From positions 2,242,999-2,306,998 of the forward strand of contig NC_060967.1 of NCBI RefSeq assembly GCF_910589235.1: a stretch of DNA of 64,000 nucleotides. Reading direction: 5' to 3'. Within the stretch, counting starts at the first letter, position 1. Each line of letters begins with the position of its first letter. This document shows, piece after piece, positions 1-12,354 of the stretch. The notes under the pieces were generated by a model. It saw only the letters and a program-made list of their open reading frames with translations, was not told the DNA's origin and did not search any database. Source of the stretch: Vespa crabro. Its lineage: Eukaryota; Arthropoda; Insecta; Hymenoptera; Vespidae. Position numbers and translations under genes: made by a program.

Positions 1-120
1 TCTCTCAGATTTGTCGAAGCCGACGAAAAAGCGTGGAAGAAATTCTCAGAGACATTGCGCTTTAATGAGATGAGACGTCGAGTACAACCGGAACAAAGTA
101 TTATTCGAAAGGAGATTTAA
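1..120 (+). CDS. 3' end of an unidentified protein-coding gene (last exon)
   Basis: Frame 1 is open from the first base to a TAA at 118-120 (40 codons). Bases 1-8 (TCTCTCAG) look like a splice acceptor, so the exon probably starts at 9. The peptide is mixed and charged, with no low-complexity bias: after the acceptor it reads FVEADEKAWKKFSETLRF, then a basic stretch (EMRRRVQPEQ) and an end of IIRKEI. That composition differs from the microsatellite-driven ORFs nearby. I do not recognise the family. The rest of the gene lies left of the window. A chance open frame of this length is possible in this DNA, but the mixed residue use and the acceptor favour a true terminal exon. Confidence 0.45.
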   Translation, partial: SLRFVEADEKAWKKFSETLRFNEMRRRVQPEQSIIRKEI

Positions 121-144
121 AGTTTAACCAAATGTTTTCGGACT

Positions 145-145
145 T

Positions 146-193
<48 letters not shown>
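145..193. repeat. (GTC)n trinucleotide microsatellite
   Basis: About 16 uninterrupted GTC units, just 3' of the stop codon at 120. If the upstream ORF is real, this repeat is in its 3' UTR. Bases 121-240 otherwise hold no gene. Confidence 0.9.
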
Positions 194-240
194 CGATGAA
201 AGAAAAAGAAAAAGAAGAAGTAGTCGTCGTACCTAAATAA

Positions 241-617
241 ATGCTAATCCTTGCTGTCCTTTCTCTTAAATTCTATCTGTTCGGAAGATTCGGAAGGTCT
301 TCTTTGTTCTTCCATCTCTATAGCTTCATCTATGTTTCTCAATCTATCTCTCTTTCTCTCTCTCTCTCTCTTCCCTTTCTAATCTTGAAGAAGGCTAATG
401 CATGTTGTTCGGGAGAGACATAAGAAATTCCCTATCGATTACGGATCCTCTTTTCGTTTTTCTCTGATATTTCTTTTTGTTTTTTCTCTTCTTCTTCTTC
501 TTCTTCTTCTTTTTCTTCTTCAATGTATTCAATGCAGTCCAAAGTGATTTTAAAGAAACCTTTGTTTTCCTACTTCGAGAAAATTTAAGATTCAAATGTA
601 TAAAGTCATACGTCTTA

Positions 618-648
<31 letters not shown>

Positions 649-3110
649 TTTTTTTTTTTTTTATTTAATGCCTTATCGAAGGATGACTCTTAATAAAGCG
701 TTAAAATTAAATGTTGTTATTCTTTACGAATGACATGAAAATGCAAATATCACGTGTAATATACTACGCGGATGCATATTCAAGCTCACATTCAGTTGAT
801 ATTAAGATTTCAATGGTATCTTATATTTCCGTTGTTATAAATCAAAATAAAACTAATCTCTCTTTGTCTCATTGTTTATCCAAATTTTCAACATGATATC
901 TTTTAACGTGACATCAAAGAGATATAAATTTAAAAAAGAAAAAGAAAAAAAGAAAAGAGCTTCCGTTTTATCACATATTATCAGATTTTGATAGTAATAC
1001 AAACAATTATATTAATGGCGATATCGATGATGATAATAATGAGAACGAATGATAACAATTCAAAAATTCCAAGAATATTAATTACGAGATTAAAAAAAAA
1101 AAAAACAAAAAAAGAAAGAGAAGAAAAAAACAGAAAATTATTATTATTATTATATAGATTTTTCAATTGTATATACTTCCTTTTTTTTTTTTTTTTTTTG
1201 AAGCACATTTATCTACATACGTTATTCATTTTCCTGATTAAGACGTATGGTAAGTCTAATCAGTTCCATGGCTTCGTCGATGAGACATTAAATTAAATAT
1301 TTTACTCGTTTAATGGATACAATTAATAATATAAAATTATAAAAATACTTTAACCCATCGATAAGCTTATCTCATTCATTTTCATATAAAAAAAAAAAAA
1401 AAGAATCATCATACTTCTTTTCTCGAAATGTAAGGGAAGAAGAAAAAGAAGAAAAAAGAAAGAAAGAAAAAGAGAAAAAAAAAAAAGTGTAACGAGAGAT
1501 ATATTCGGCAATGATTCGGAGTAATTAACTTTATCGTGTTCGTGGATACACCTATCGGACCGGGCGACTAGTCATCTGGAGTAGACACTCTTGACTCTGC
1601 TTCAACTTTCTTTTTAAATCGATATCCCCGATTCTGCTCGAAGATAACACAAGGATAAATTACTTTCTCCTGCGAATGAAAAAAATTCAATTAAAAATAG
1701 GGAAACTGCCGGCGACAGATGCATTCAAAGGATCGAGCTCACTCGCGTTCGCGTCCGCTTCCGCGTCCGCGTAGAAAACGCGCGGAGGACGTGAGCTTAA
1801 AACGTCGCTAATGTGCATGTATATACATACATACGTACATACATACGTACATACATATATACATACGTACATACATACATGGATGCATATCTCTATACGT
1901 AAAGAAATCTGCCAGAAAGGGAATTGCTTTCTATCTGCTTTTATAACTCGTCTAATCGGTCAAATTTGTTGATCTCTCGTTAATATCCTATGCATTTTAT
2001 AGTTATCCCTACGTAATTATATATTAATCCTAATTATATATCATTGGTAATACATAATTCTTTTGTTATGCGAGAGAGATGTTTTTTAAATTCGCGACTT
2101 CTTTTTTTGACTTTTCCTATCAATGTATTATATTAATATCATTCTTAAAAGGGGGAAAAAAAAAGAAAAACGTCGCAGTTATATTTAATTTTAACAATAA
2201 TCATCAGTTTTTTTTTTATCGATAAATAATATTCTATCATATATGTATACCCACGTCGTTCATATTTACTTCGTAAATCAATTTTAAAATACGACGATAA
2301 ATATATACATACGTATGGAAATCTCATCGTATTTTCTGTTTCTGATTTGTCGTTTTTTTTTTTTTTCTTTTTCATTATCCCTTTTTTCCTGATCTTAGAA
2401 GATAATTTCCCTTGAGGAAACTTTTTCTTTTTCTTTCTCTTTTATTTTTTTTTTCGACAAAATATAAAAATTCATACGGCGTAGGGTTAAGGAAAGATCG
2501 TTCGTATATACAAAAGAAAAAAAATATATATATATACATATATATAAATACAAAAAAAAGAATAGAAATGTGAGAATAATTTAGAAATAATAACGATTTG
2601 TCAAAAAAAAATGATGTAAGGGAAAAAAAACAAAAAAAAAAAAAAATAGAAAACAAATAAGAAACCAAAGATGTGCCAGGGATAGGTGAGGATTGGGGGT
2701 GGGGTAGGGGGAGGGATTGGGGGGGGAAGCGAAAAAGAAAGAAAGAAATTATTAATACGACATGACGTATAGTCGATATTTGAAATATCGATTGATCGTG
2801 TACTTTACGAAGGAAATTTCTACTAAAAACTTTTGCAAAAACAGCTATAGAATATAGCTTTCAAATTGGAAACTCCGTCCATAAGAGCGCTGTTACTTGA
2901 CAGAGACACACTACCCTCGGGGTAACTATGATTCATTATCATGGTGCTTATAAAGGATCATTAATATTATCCAACGGACTAGGTAACACGCTTTACCACT
3001 AACCACTATATGAAGCGTTTGTACTTGTATAATAGGATCAACCTGCCAAAATAACGTGTAATGCATTTTTACCATCAGCCTCTACACGTCATTGAAGAAG
3101 AAGCTAACGA

Positions 3111-3155
<45 letters not shown>

Positions 3156-3939
3156 GAAGAAGAAGTAGAAGAAGACGAGGAAAAAGAAGAAAAAGAAGAA
3201 GAAGAAGAAATACAAAAGTATAGAAAGAAATCTCCTAATCCTTATACAATATAACTATATATACATACATACATATATATATATATGTATTCGAGATGAT
3301 CACTATGTCCTATAGAGAATCGAATCTGCTTTAAATTTGATCCTTATATCCTACAGGAATATAGGACACCTCTGGCAAGTTATTATATTAATAAAAACAT
3401 TATTTGTAAGGACGGGGTTGAAAAAGAAAAGGAAAAAAAAAAAAAAAAAAAGAAAGAAAGAAAAAAAATTCAAAAGAAAAAAGAAACTTATTATTAAGAA
3501 GAAAATAAAAATAACTAATTTATACCTATATCGGGCAGGGGATGGGAGAGGGGTGTGGGGGTGCAGAGAAAGAGAGAAGGCGAGAGATCGTTGGAAGAAG
3601 AAGATTATTACATTTTGCGGTTAAAATATCGCCAGGAGTAAAACGATAGTACGGTAATCCCTTATGGACGCATCTCCTCTTCGTCGTAATAAAAAATGTT
3701 AGAAGGTAGAATAATTGCTGAAGAGCGGGCAGGCATCTCTTAATGTACCAAGGAAGATCCCCGACTTTCCTTGTTGTCACCTGTCACAGATAAACTTTTT
3801 CGCGATGAAAATAGTAAAGGTAAGCTGGCACTGAAGAAGAAAAAGAAGAAGAATTGGAGGAAAAGGAAGAAGAATAAAAAGAAAAAGAAGACGAAGACGA
3901 AGACGAAGAAGAAGAAGAAGTATGGAAAGAAAGAAGGCT

Positions 3940-3970
<31 letters not shown>

Positions 3971-4677
3971 TTTTCCCCTTGGATGGCTTATAATGAGAAA
4001 AGTAATTCCAATTTAAATATCCCGAAGTGCCAGGTAGAATAATACCCACGATTGCGTTGAAACTCATAGAAAGGAGGTGGGGGGTGAAAGAGAAAGAGAG
4101 AGAGAGAGAGGGAGAGAGAGAGACTAATTCTGCAAAATACTTCAACTTAGCAATCCTCTTCGAAAAGTATCGGATCAATAAATAATAATCCAATCAATAA
4201 TGATACGTATTTGTTATATATCCTATATAATAATAATCGTTAACATTCAAATGATTATTATTTGGAAATATTCTTACTTTATTTGTTATTCCTATAAAAT
4301 TCTATTGATTCATCCTAAATATTACATTATTAATGTACATGTATACATATATCATGTATAAATATAATACATTATTATATAGTAATATATTATTAATATA
4401 TTTAATATATAATATTACATCAGTATCATGGATATAATTAATAATATAAAAATATAGAAATATTTTTACTTATCAGTAAGCTTATTACAGTCTTTCTTAT
4501 ATACAATCATTAATTATATCAAAGATAATTTATTATTAAATATTAAATATTACAATATATATATATTATTATAATTATAAATATTATTATTATTATTATT
4601 ATTAACGAATAATATTGACAAAATCACGAAGAAAATACCAATTTGTAAATCTTATACGTTCGATCTATCCAACTTAC
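241..4677. other. Non-coding stretch rich in simple repeats
   Basis: I see no convincing gene here. The stretch has CTT/TTA tracts (about 489-520 and 619-660), many A and T runs, a TACA/TACG repeat (about 1820-1880), a GAA/GAAG tract (about 3110-3215) and purine-rich GA/GAAGAC tracts (about 3835-3970 and 4088-4125). Two patches are less AT-biased and not repetitive: 1540-1800, with CpG-containing sequence such as GCGTCCGCGT, and 2860-3100. They could be regulatory or untranslated sequence, but nothing in them supports a specific call. Confidence 0.6.
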
Positions 4678-4760
4678 CTAAAGATATACACGTGGTGCCT
4701 TCTCTTCATCCTTTCCAACTCCTCCATCTTTTGCCTCCAGTTGCTGTGTCTTACTCTCTA
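4678..4760 (-). CDS. Candidate orphan internal exon, unknown gene
   Basis: On the minus strand an 83-bp segment lies between a good acceptor (ATGCTTTCAG, ending at 4761) and a consensus donor (GTAAGT, 4677-4672). One frame is open throughout and reads a hydrophilic, basic, helix-like peptide containing NWRQKMEELERMKRRHH. A second frame is open until a TAG at the last three exon bases. The GC content is well above the flanks. No neighbouring exon could be joined with confidence. It could belong to a large-intron gene that starts near the promoter-like patch at 7.0 kb. Family not recognised. Confidence 0.3.
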
Positions 4761-4800
4761 CTGAAAGCATAATAATGACTATGTATAGAAATACATACCG

Positions 4801-6403
4801 ACACGGACGATTAAAGTTCATCGCCGCAGGGTGCAATACTGAGGTATTTGACCATCACTATTGTTTGTGTTTTTCACAACCAAAATGATGCGCCCTATTG
4901 TTTCTTTTTTAGTAATACAAAAGGATGATTACGTATATTGTTTTTCAAATATAAACGTCAAACATTACTTCTCAACTATACGATCATAAAAACATATAAT
5001 ATAATTTTATGTTTATAATAAATAAACAATATCATATGATATATATGAGTATTAAATATGTGTTATCGACAATAATAATGATTATTTTCTAACATTGATA
5101 TATAATTATGCTGTACAATTATATATGTCTCAATTTTTATGTTAAATAAAAATTATTAATTAAAAGAACAACTTGTTTATTTATATTTGTTTCATATATA
5201 TTGTAACTCTGCAATTATTAACTTCTCATAATGATTGTACTCTCTCAATCAATCTTATATTATCTCTCTGTCTATACGTATTTATATTTGATATAGATAT
5301 GAAAAAAAAAAAAAAGAAAAAAAAATATTTATTACAAAGATATCTCAAGTTATTGTGAAATGTTTAAAATTATATTTTATAAAATTATATAATTATAGAG
5401 TAACTTTTCTTAAATAACCCTTCTTATTGTTAATTATAAAATCATTGAGTTCTTCTCTCTAAATTTAATCTATTCCCTATTTAAACTTTCTGAAAACTAG
5501 ACAAGAATACAGATATATATATATATATATGTATGTAGCATGTCAGTAATAAATCTAATCTATTTCTATTTATTACTATTTAGAATATATTTATTATAAG
5601 TGCATTATATGTAATAGTATTTGTATGTGCATCTTTGAAAAGATAAACATTGTAATATAAGCAAATGCACAATGTAAACTATAACATATAACAGAATATA
5701 TAATCATGATTTATGTTGATAATCCTAATACCATATATTAATTAACCTATTAGCTTAAAATGTTTGACTTGTCATAGTAATCTTATCCATATATTCGCAT
5801 AAAAATACATCAGAATTTAATTATACATCAAAGGATTAAAATACTTAAAGACGCATATAATAATATTAAATCTTGTTATAATCAAATTAATGTTTTAATT
5901 CTGTAGACTTAAGGTTATGTCTTCTAAAGTAATGTTGTTATAATTCCTCCATAAGATTCCAACGATGAAACGAAGAACCTATATTGTTCATGTATGTAAG
6001 AGATATATTTAATAATTATATATTTATTTACGTTAAAGAACACATAGTTATCCTGTCATTTCATTTTGAGCACAGCTCAAACTTCTTTGAGAACAGAAAA
6101 CTTTTTTCAGCATATACAAATATAAAAAAGTTCAAGATTGAATAAGGAAAGTCGCAATGTTTATTTATTGGATAATAAAACTCTCGTTGCCTGTCAAAGT
6201 CAATGAGTACAAATTTTTACATTTAGCACTAACCAATAACAATACTGGGTATAAAACATAACTAACGAGATCACGCCTTATAATTATTCTATATTCAAAT
6301 GTTCTAAATCTTATTATTTCATAATATTAAATCTTGCTTTATATGCCTAAAAATAGATAAACTTACATGTATGACATAGAACTCTAACAATTTTCGTTGA
6401 ATT
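4801..6403. other. AT-rich stretch with no recognised gene
   Basis: Very AT-rich and mostly non-repetitive, with short AT runs. The patch 4801-4930 has mixed composition and a possible minus-strand donor (GTATGT just below 4801), but no reading frame I would defend. Confidence 0.6.
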
Positions 6404-6475
6404 TTTTAATTAGTGGCACTTCTTCAATTAACTGTACTTCTTCAATTAACTGCACTTTTTCAATTAGTGGAATTC
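6404..6475. repeat. Four-copy 18-bp minisatellite
   Basis: Four imperfect copies of an 18-bp unit, TTCAATTAACTGTACTTC. The outer copies carry AATTAGTGG in place of AATTAACTG. No gene overlaps it. Confidence 0.75.
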
Positions 6476-6559
6476 TTGAAAATCTGGAAAGTATCAAATG
6501 TTAATAGTAGAGTATAAAATAAATTGTGTGTACGTATGTATGAGTCTAAATAACATGTG

Positions 6560-6573
<14 letters not shown>

Positions 6574-6615
<42 letters not shown>
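6574..6615. repeat. (GT)n dinucleotide microsatellite
   Basis: About 21 GT units preceded by a short (AT)n run. Open frames on both strands here are microsatellite artefacts. Confidence 0.95.
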
Positions 6616-6619
<4 letters not shown>

Positions 6620-6942
6620 TATGTGTACCACATGTACTTGTAAAAATCGAATAAAATATAAAATTCATTCAACTCTGTTAATTAATGCACAATTATTAAT
6701 CAGAGCATCGTTAAAAAGTAAGAAAGAAGTACAGATATTGTGAAAATAAATGTAGAAACCTCGAGAAAATTTATGACGCAGTAGCCGCCGAAAGAAGAAC
6801 GAAATGCCAATTTTATATTCACGAATATCTCTTAAACACGGCTAAATACCGCTTCGCAAATAACACACGTTAGAAAATGCATCTTATTAAAACGATTAGT
6901 ACATTGGCCAAGAATGTATGTTAGAAAAATTATGCTAATTAC

Positions 6943-7060
6943 CTGTAATTAATGACAGCGATACGTATCCTGCTTGATGCCGGTATCAATGGAACAAATA
7001 TGGCGTCATGCCCACTGTTCGGAAAGATAGACGATTCTCGCCGCGCATGCGCATTAGATT
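6943..7060 (-). promoter_or_regulatory. Promoter-like patch with NRF-1/erect-wing motif and possible first-exon donor
   Basis: CGCGCATGCGCA at 7042-7053 is a perfect palindromic NRF-1-type site, in a locally GC-richer patch that contrasts with the AT-rich flanks. NRF-1 sites (erect wing in insects) are typical of TATA-less housekeeping promoters. On the minus strand a donor-like TTACAG/GTAATT occurs at 6943/6942, which would suit a short untranslated first exon reading leftwards. Motif and composition are seen; promoter function, direction and target gene are inferred. Confidence 0.35.
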
Positions 7061-7069
7061 CTTCCCCCA

Positions 7070-7222
7070 CTCACTCACTTTCTCTCTCTCACACACTCTC
7101 TCTCTTTCACTCCCTCTCTCTCTCACACACTCTCTCTCACTCTCTCTCTCGCTTTCTTTCTTTCTCACTCTCTCTCTTTCTCTTTCTCTCTCTCACTTTC
7201 ACTCTCTCTCTCTCTCTCTCTT
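7070..7222. repeat. CT-rich (CT/CA)n compound microsatellite
   Basis: About 150 bases of nearly pure pyrimidine (+ strand) made of TCTC, CACA and TTTC units. It makes overlapping Ser/Leu-rich open frames that are not genes. Confidence 0.95.
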
Positions 7223-7797
7223 TATGCTTATGTGTATTCGCGTACAATAAACATATTAATATTGTTACCTATTATCAGAAAAAAAACATACAACATGAAA
7301 TCTAAGACTATACAAATGATAAATAATCAATATCGTAAAAAGATAATTATAATCTAATTACATAATTAATTAAAATATGTCACGAATACGTCATCACTTG
7401 ACAAATATACATAATTTCTTTCTATTTTCTATGCCCTAATCAAAATGAAATATATAATTAATAAATCGAATAAAATAATTAAAAAGAATTTCTATATGTT
7501 AAATATCCTCCTTGAAAATATTTTGATATAAAAAGGATATTATTATTTTTAAGTATTGAATAATAACTAGTTTATTTACAATTAATATAAAATATCTTGA
7601 CTGAGATGCACATCTGGTATTAACATAAACGATCGATCGATTTGTAAAAATTTAAATGACGAAATAATAGTTTAATATATGGCGGGAGAAAAAATAATTT
7701 TGATCTTTTAATTCGAACATTATTGATCTGTATTAATTTTTTCAATGCCAAGGTAAAAGCCATAAAAATTCTTTTGTTTGTTTCTCATAAATGATGT

Positions 7798-7833
<36 letters not shown>

Positions 7834-8143
7834 GCTAGAAATCAAACTCGATAATAAAAAAAAATGTTGATCTACTAACAATCCTTTATCGTGATTAATT
7901 ATAAAATTATTGAATTGTTTAAACTTTATCTATTCTCTATTTAGTGAAATTCGATTATTATTTAAAAGATACATTTTTCCTACGATATACTCACAACATT
8001 CTCAGCAACATTCGATGAAAAATATGAAAATTTTTTTTCTGAAAATCTCTTACACTTTTACACAAAATTAATCACTTTCATTTCTTTGATATAAGTTAAC
8101 AGCTATCATTTGGCACTCTATTAAAAATTTAATGCGATTCATA
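7223..8143. other. AT-rich stretch with a (CA)n microsatellite
   Basis: No gene is visible. A (CA)n run of about 15 units lies at 7801-7830. Confidence 0.7.
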
Positions 8144-8158
8144 GGTTGAGAAACGCTG
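8144..8158 (-). mobile_element. hAT-type terminal inverted repeat remnant
   Basis: On the minus strand this reads CAGCGTTTCTCAACC, the form of the CAG(C/T)G(G/T)TTCTCAACC terminus common to many insect hAT elements and MITEs. It would be the right end of an element extending leftwards. I did not find the opposite end or an 8-bp target-site duplication, so this is probably a decayed or solo end. No transposase frame is visible. Confidence 0.4.
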
Positions 8159-8584
8159 TACTATAACATTACTATTACGATGATTTGTAATTTGTTATTT
8201 GTATTTTGTATTCTGTCTTCTGTAATCTGTGATTCGTAATTTTAGACAATTTAAAATTAATGATGGATAATTTTCTTATATTGACGAAAAAATATTTACA
8301 GAAATAGAAAATTATTTGTAAGACGATTGTAAAATAAGTATGTACGTTATTGTCGATCGAATCTAAATCGATAATAGATAAACTAAAATGATTTTTACCA
8401 ATTGCGTTAACACAGGAATCTACTATTTCTATATATATTTTTGTGATAATTTAGTATTTATAAAACTCTACAGAATGTATTGTTAATATTTAATTATTAT
8501 AATTCGTAATATATTATTTTTTATTAAAATTATTTCTATTGTTTCATATATTTCATTAAAGGTTTTATTTTATTTATCATACTT

Positions 8585-8660
8585 TTTGGACGCTGCATTG
8601 TAAGCTCAGCTATTGGCCGAAATCTTAATTCGCAGCTGATAATTGGTTGGCTTCTGCAAG
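8585..8660 (+). promoter_or_regulatory. CCAAT-box cluster upstream of BTBD9
   Basis: Two ATTGG/CCAAT-type boxes (in TATTGGCC and ATTGGTTGG) and a CAGCTG E-box lie within 60 bases, in the least AT-biased patch between the hAT remnant and the BTBD9 start at 9269. Promoter function is inferred from motif clustering and position only. Confidence 0.25.
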
Positions 8661-9268
8661 GCTACCAACTTAACTTTTAAATTTAGCTTTTTTACATTGT
8701 GACACTTTAATTTGATTTTTTTTTTCTTTTTTTTTTTTTAATATACATTTTTAGTATACTATATGCATTTAGCATACGAAATAAGTATTAAAAAAATAAG
8801 ACGATTTGTTTTTTTTTCATGCGCAATAATTTTGAATATATTATCATTTCATAGAATTGATATGATTGGTCTATTCTTCTTGATCTGAAATGTGGACGTG
8901 CGATTCGTTAAATCACACTGCATGTAACTATTCAATGGAAAACACGCAAAAAGTTTTCATTTTCTAATCCTGCAATTTTACTAATGGAAATATTTTCGAA
9001 ATAACAAATTGTGAAACCATTAGTCGCGTTGTCTTTTTGGTAAAGAGTAACAAATCAGTGATTTATTATCGATTGAAGTATAAATTATTACTAAGGTGGC
9101 AAAACAGTGAAAAATAATATAAATTTTATTTCAATTATTGTTAGTATTAGAATAGTTAAACAATAACGATGAGATTAACGTAAATTAAAAGGAATCATTT
9201 AGAAATTAAAGTACGTTTACTTATTGTAGTTACTTACTCGAACATTATCTAAATCAAAATATATAAAA

Positions 9269-12037
9269 ATGAGCTCTCGTCATCGTTTAACATCTTTTGG
9301 AGATGTCGAACATACGAATTTTCTTTCTGAGGATATTGGTGCTCTTTATCTCTCAAATAGTTACACGGATATAACATTAATAGTTGCAGATCAAAGATTT
9401 AATGGTCATAAAATTATTCTAGCAGCGCGAAGTCAATATTTCAGAGCTCTTTTATTTGGTGGTTTAAAGGAATCAACTCAGCAGGAAATTGAATTAAAAG
9501 GTGCATCTGTACCAGCTTTTAAAGGATTATTTAAATACATATATACTGGACATATATCTCTTGCAAATCAACGTGAGGAGGTATTATAATATACATATAA
9601 TTTTCTGATAAATATCTATAGAAAAACAATAAGAAATATTATCTATTAAGGTAATCGTCGACATTCTTGGTTTGGCACATCAATATGGATTTGTAGAACT
9701 TGAAAATGCAATATCTGATTATCTTAAAAAAATCCTTAGTATAAAAAATTTTTGTGTTATATTTGATGCCGCACGTCTTTATCAAATGGAATTTTTGAAA
9801 AAGGTTTGTATTTATTTATTATTATTGATTATGTTTCAAGTATTAATAGGACATTAGTTTGCATGACAAAAGTTATAACTGATATATATTTCTTTCTTTT
9901 TCTTTTTAATTTTTTTTTTTTTCAATTTTTTTTTTCATGCTTGGACTTGAAAAAGTGGTGTTATCAATATGTTAATAAACATGCTGCCGAAATTATACAT
10001 CAAGACAATTTTTTACAATTAAGTCCTATAGCTTTAAATGAACTTATTTCACGTGACTCATTCTATGCACCAGAAATTGATATTTTCTTAGCCGTACAAG
10101 AATGGATCAAAGCAAATCCCAACGTGGATGCAAAGGAAATTTTAGGTCTGTACAAATGTTGTATAATTTCTGAATGTCTTTTTACTTTCTCACAAGAAAA
10201 AAAGAAAAAAGCAAAAAGAAAAAAAGACAAAAGAAAAGAGAAAGAACAAAAGGTTTAATAATATTGAACTATAATATTTTAGCACAAGTAAGATTAAGTC
10301 TTATTTCTTTGACCGATCTTTTAAATGTTGTGAGGCCAACTAGATTGGTATCTTCCGAAGCTATTTTAGATGCAATAACAGCAATAATGGACAAATCTTC
10401 AGAACTTGCTTATCGAGGCCAAATGTTGGTAGATCAAAATATTGCCATTGCAGTTTATGGCGCTGAAGTTCTACAAGGTGAAATGCGTAGTTATCTTTTG
10501 GATGGTAATTCTTATAATTATGATATGGAACGTGGGTAAATATAATTTATTAAATCTTTGAAAATATATATTCAAATATTTTGAAACTTTAACAAAATGA
10601 ACTTTATAATAATGTAAAAATAATTTTATAGATATACAAGACATGCAATAACGGATACACAGGAACATGGTATATTAATTAAGTTAGGTACACAATGCAT
10701 AATAAATCATATAAAGATGTTATTATGGGATAGAGATTTACGTTCATATTCTTATTACATTGAGGTGAGAATCTTTAATCAAATATTATAGAAATTAATT
10801 GAATATGTTATAGTAATAATATAAATTATTCTTTTATATTAATATATTCTTTTTCTTCTTTTTTTTTTAATTTTTAATTTTATGAAAGGTATCCGTGGAT
10901 CAAAAACATTGGGTGAGAATTATCGATTATACGAAATACTTTTGTCGTAGTTGGCAATATTTATATTTTGAACCAAGGGTTATGGTTTATATTCGTATTG
11001 TTGGTACAAATAATACCGTGAATAAAGTAAGAAAATTGTATATATAATATGTTAATGACATTATAAATTTATGGTAGAAATACATCATATAACAATTAGA
11101 AATTATATATTACAGGTATTCCATGTTGTAAGCTTTGAAGCGTATTATAGAAATCACTCAGAAAAATTATCTGAAGGATTTATCATTCCAACGAGAAATG
11201 TTGCTATTATGAAGTTTGGTGCCACTGTTACAGAAGGAGTGAGTAGGTATGTTATTTTTTTTTCTTTTTTTTTTTTTTTTTTTTTTTTTTGACATCTGCA
11301 TTTAGAAATTTATTTGCGATTATCTTCTAATTATATTTTTTATTTATATATCTGTATATAGAATACGTAATGCTTTACTAAATGGTGATACATCAGATTA
11401 TGATTGGGATAGTGGATATACCTGTCATCAATTGGGTTCAGGTTCTATATTAATACAATTAGGACAACCTTATATCATAGATTCTATGAGGTAAAAAAAA
11501 AAATATATATATATCTTATTTATTTAATTATTTTTATAAGCTTATGTAAATTATCTTAAATTACTCTTACAGATTATTACTTTGGGATTGCGATAAACGC
11601 TCATATTCTTATTACATAGAAGTATCTAGTAATTATTTAACTTGGGATCTGGTAGTTGATAAGACTAAAGAACTTTGTCGTTCTTGGCAAGTACTTCATT
11701 TTCATCCAGCCAGACCCGTTGTTTTTATACGTATAGTTGGAACCTATAATACGGAGAACGAGGTTGTTAAACATATTATTTATCAAATATCAATTATCTT
11801 AATAAAAATTTCATTATCTAAGTTATGTGTATGTATGTATATATATATATCCATATATATATATAGGTATTTCATTGTGTGCACTTTGAATGCCCTTCTC
11901 AAGTCGAAGATAAGGCTCAAAAATCTCCTATAAACCATGAAAACCATTTGACAATTAATCCTACAGAAACAGAAAAAATAGATCAAGATGATGGTGATTC
12001 GACAGACGATTCTGTTATTATAGCTGCAGTACTTTAA
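9269..12037 (+). CDS. BTBD9: BTB/POZ domain-containing protein 9 (BTBD9), complete, 10 coding exons
   Basis: Coding exons read as 9269-9580, 9651-9803, 9956-10145, 10283-10535, 10632-10764, 10889-11026, 11116-11246, 11362-11490, 11573-11762 and 11867-12037. They sum to 1800 bp (599 aa; human BTBD9 is about 612). Order: BTB domain (about 30-105, with YTDITLIVADQRFNGHKIIL), BACK domain (about 135-245, with LTDLLNVVRP), then two F5/8 type C (discoidin-like) repeats at about 290-405 and 438-555. Each repeat carries the LLxGDxxxYDxxxG start, a LLLWD(C/R)D.RSYSYYIEV core and an IRIVGT(Y/N)NT..(E/K) end. The family acts as a BTB adaptor, linked to Cullin-3 and, in flies and mammals, to sleep, dopamine and iron phenotypes. 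The start fits because IGALYLSNSYTDIT follows in family register. The C-terminal tail is acidic. Introns are 69-152 bp, one containing a long T run. An AATAAA at 12252 is a possible poly(A) signal. Confidence 0.95.
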
Positions 12038-12317
12038 TGTGATCTAACGCATACAACATTTTCGCATGTGATAGCATCCAGCAAAAACTTTCAAGACTAT
12101 AGAATAAGAATATTTATAAGAGTGTAATGGTATAACCACGAACACATCTCATATGAAATAATATTTATTAAAAGAGATCTTTTGTTATATTAACGTATTT
12201 ATAAATTTACAGAAAGAAAAATAGAAGTAAAAAAAAAAAAAAAAAAAAAAAAATAAAGTTGAACTAGGTGCTTCGTAGATTTGAAAAACTATTATATATT
12301 ATACTCATTGTTCGTGG

Positions 12318-12354
<37 letters not shown>

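Noticed and set aside
3061..3240. Direct-repeat array checked as a possible CRISPR
   Set aside because: It is a continuous GAA/GAAG microsatellite without unique spacers, in a eukaryotic genome. No CRISPR-like spacing exists elsewhere in the window.
7008..7305. Ser/Leu-rich frames on the + strand and Glu/Arg-rich frames on the - strand
   Set aside because: Generated by the CT/CA microsatellite. The same goes for the frames at 20127-20309, 47950-48611, 53312-53577 and 63652-63939.
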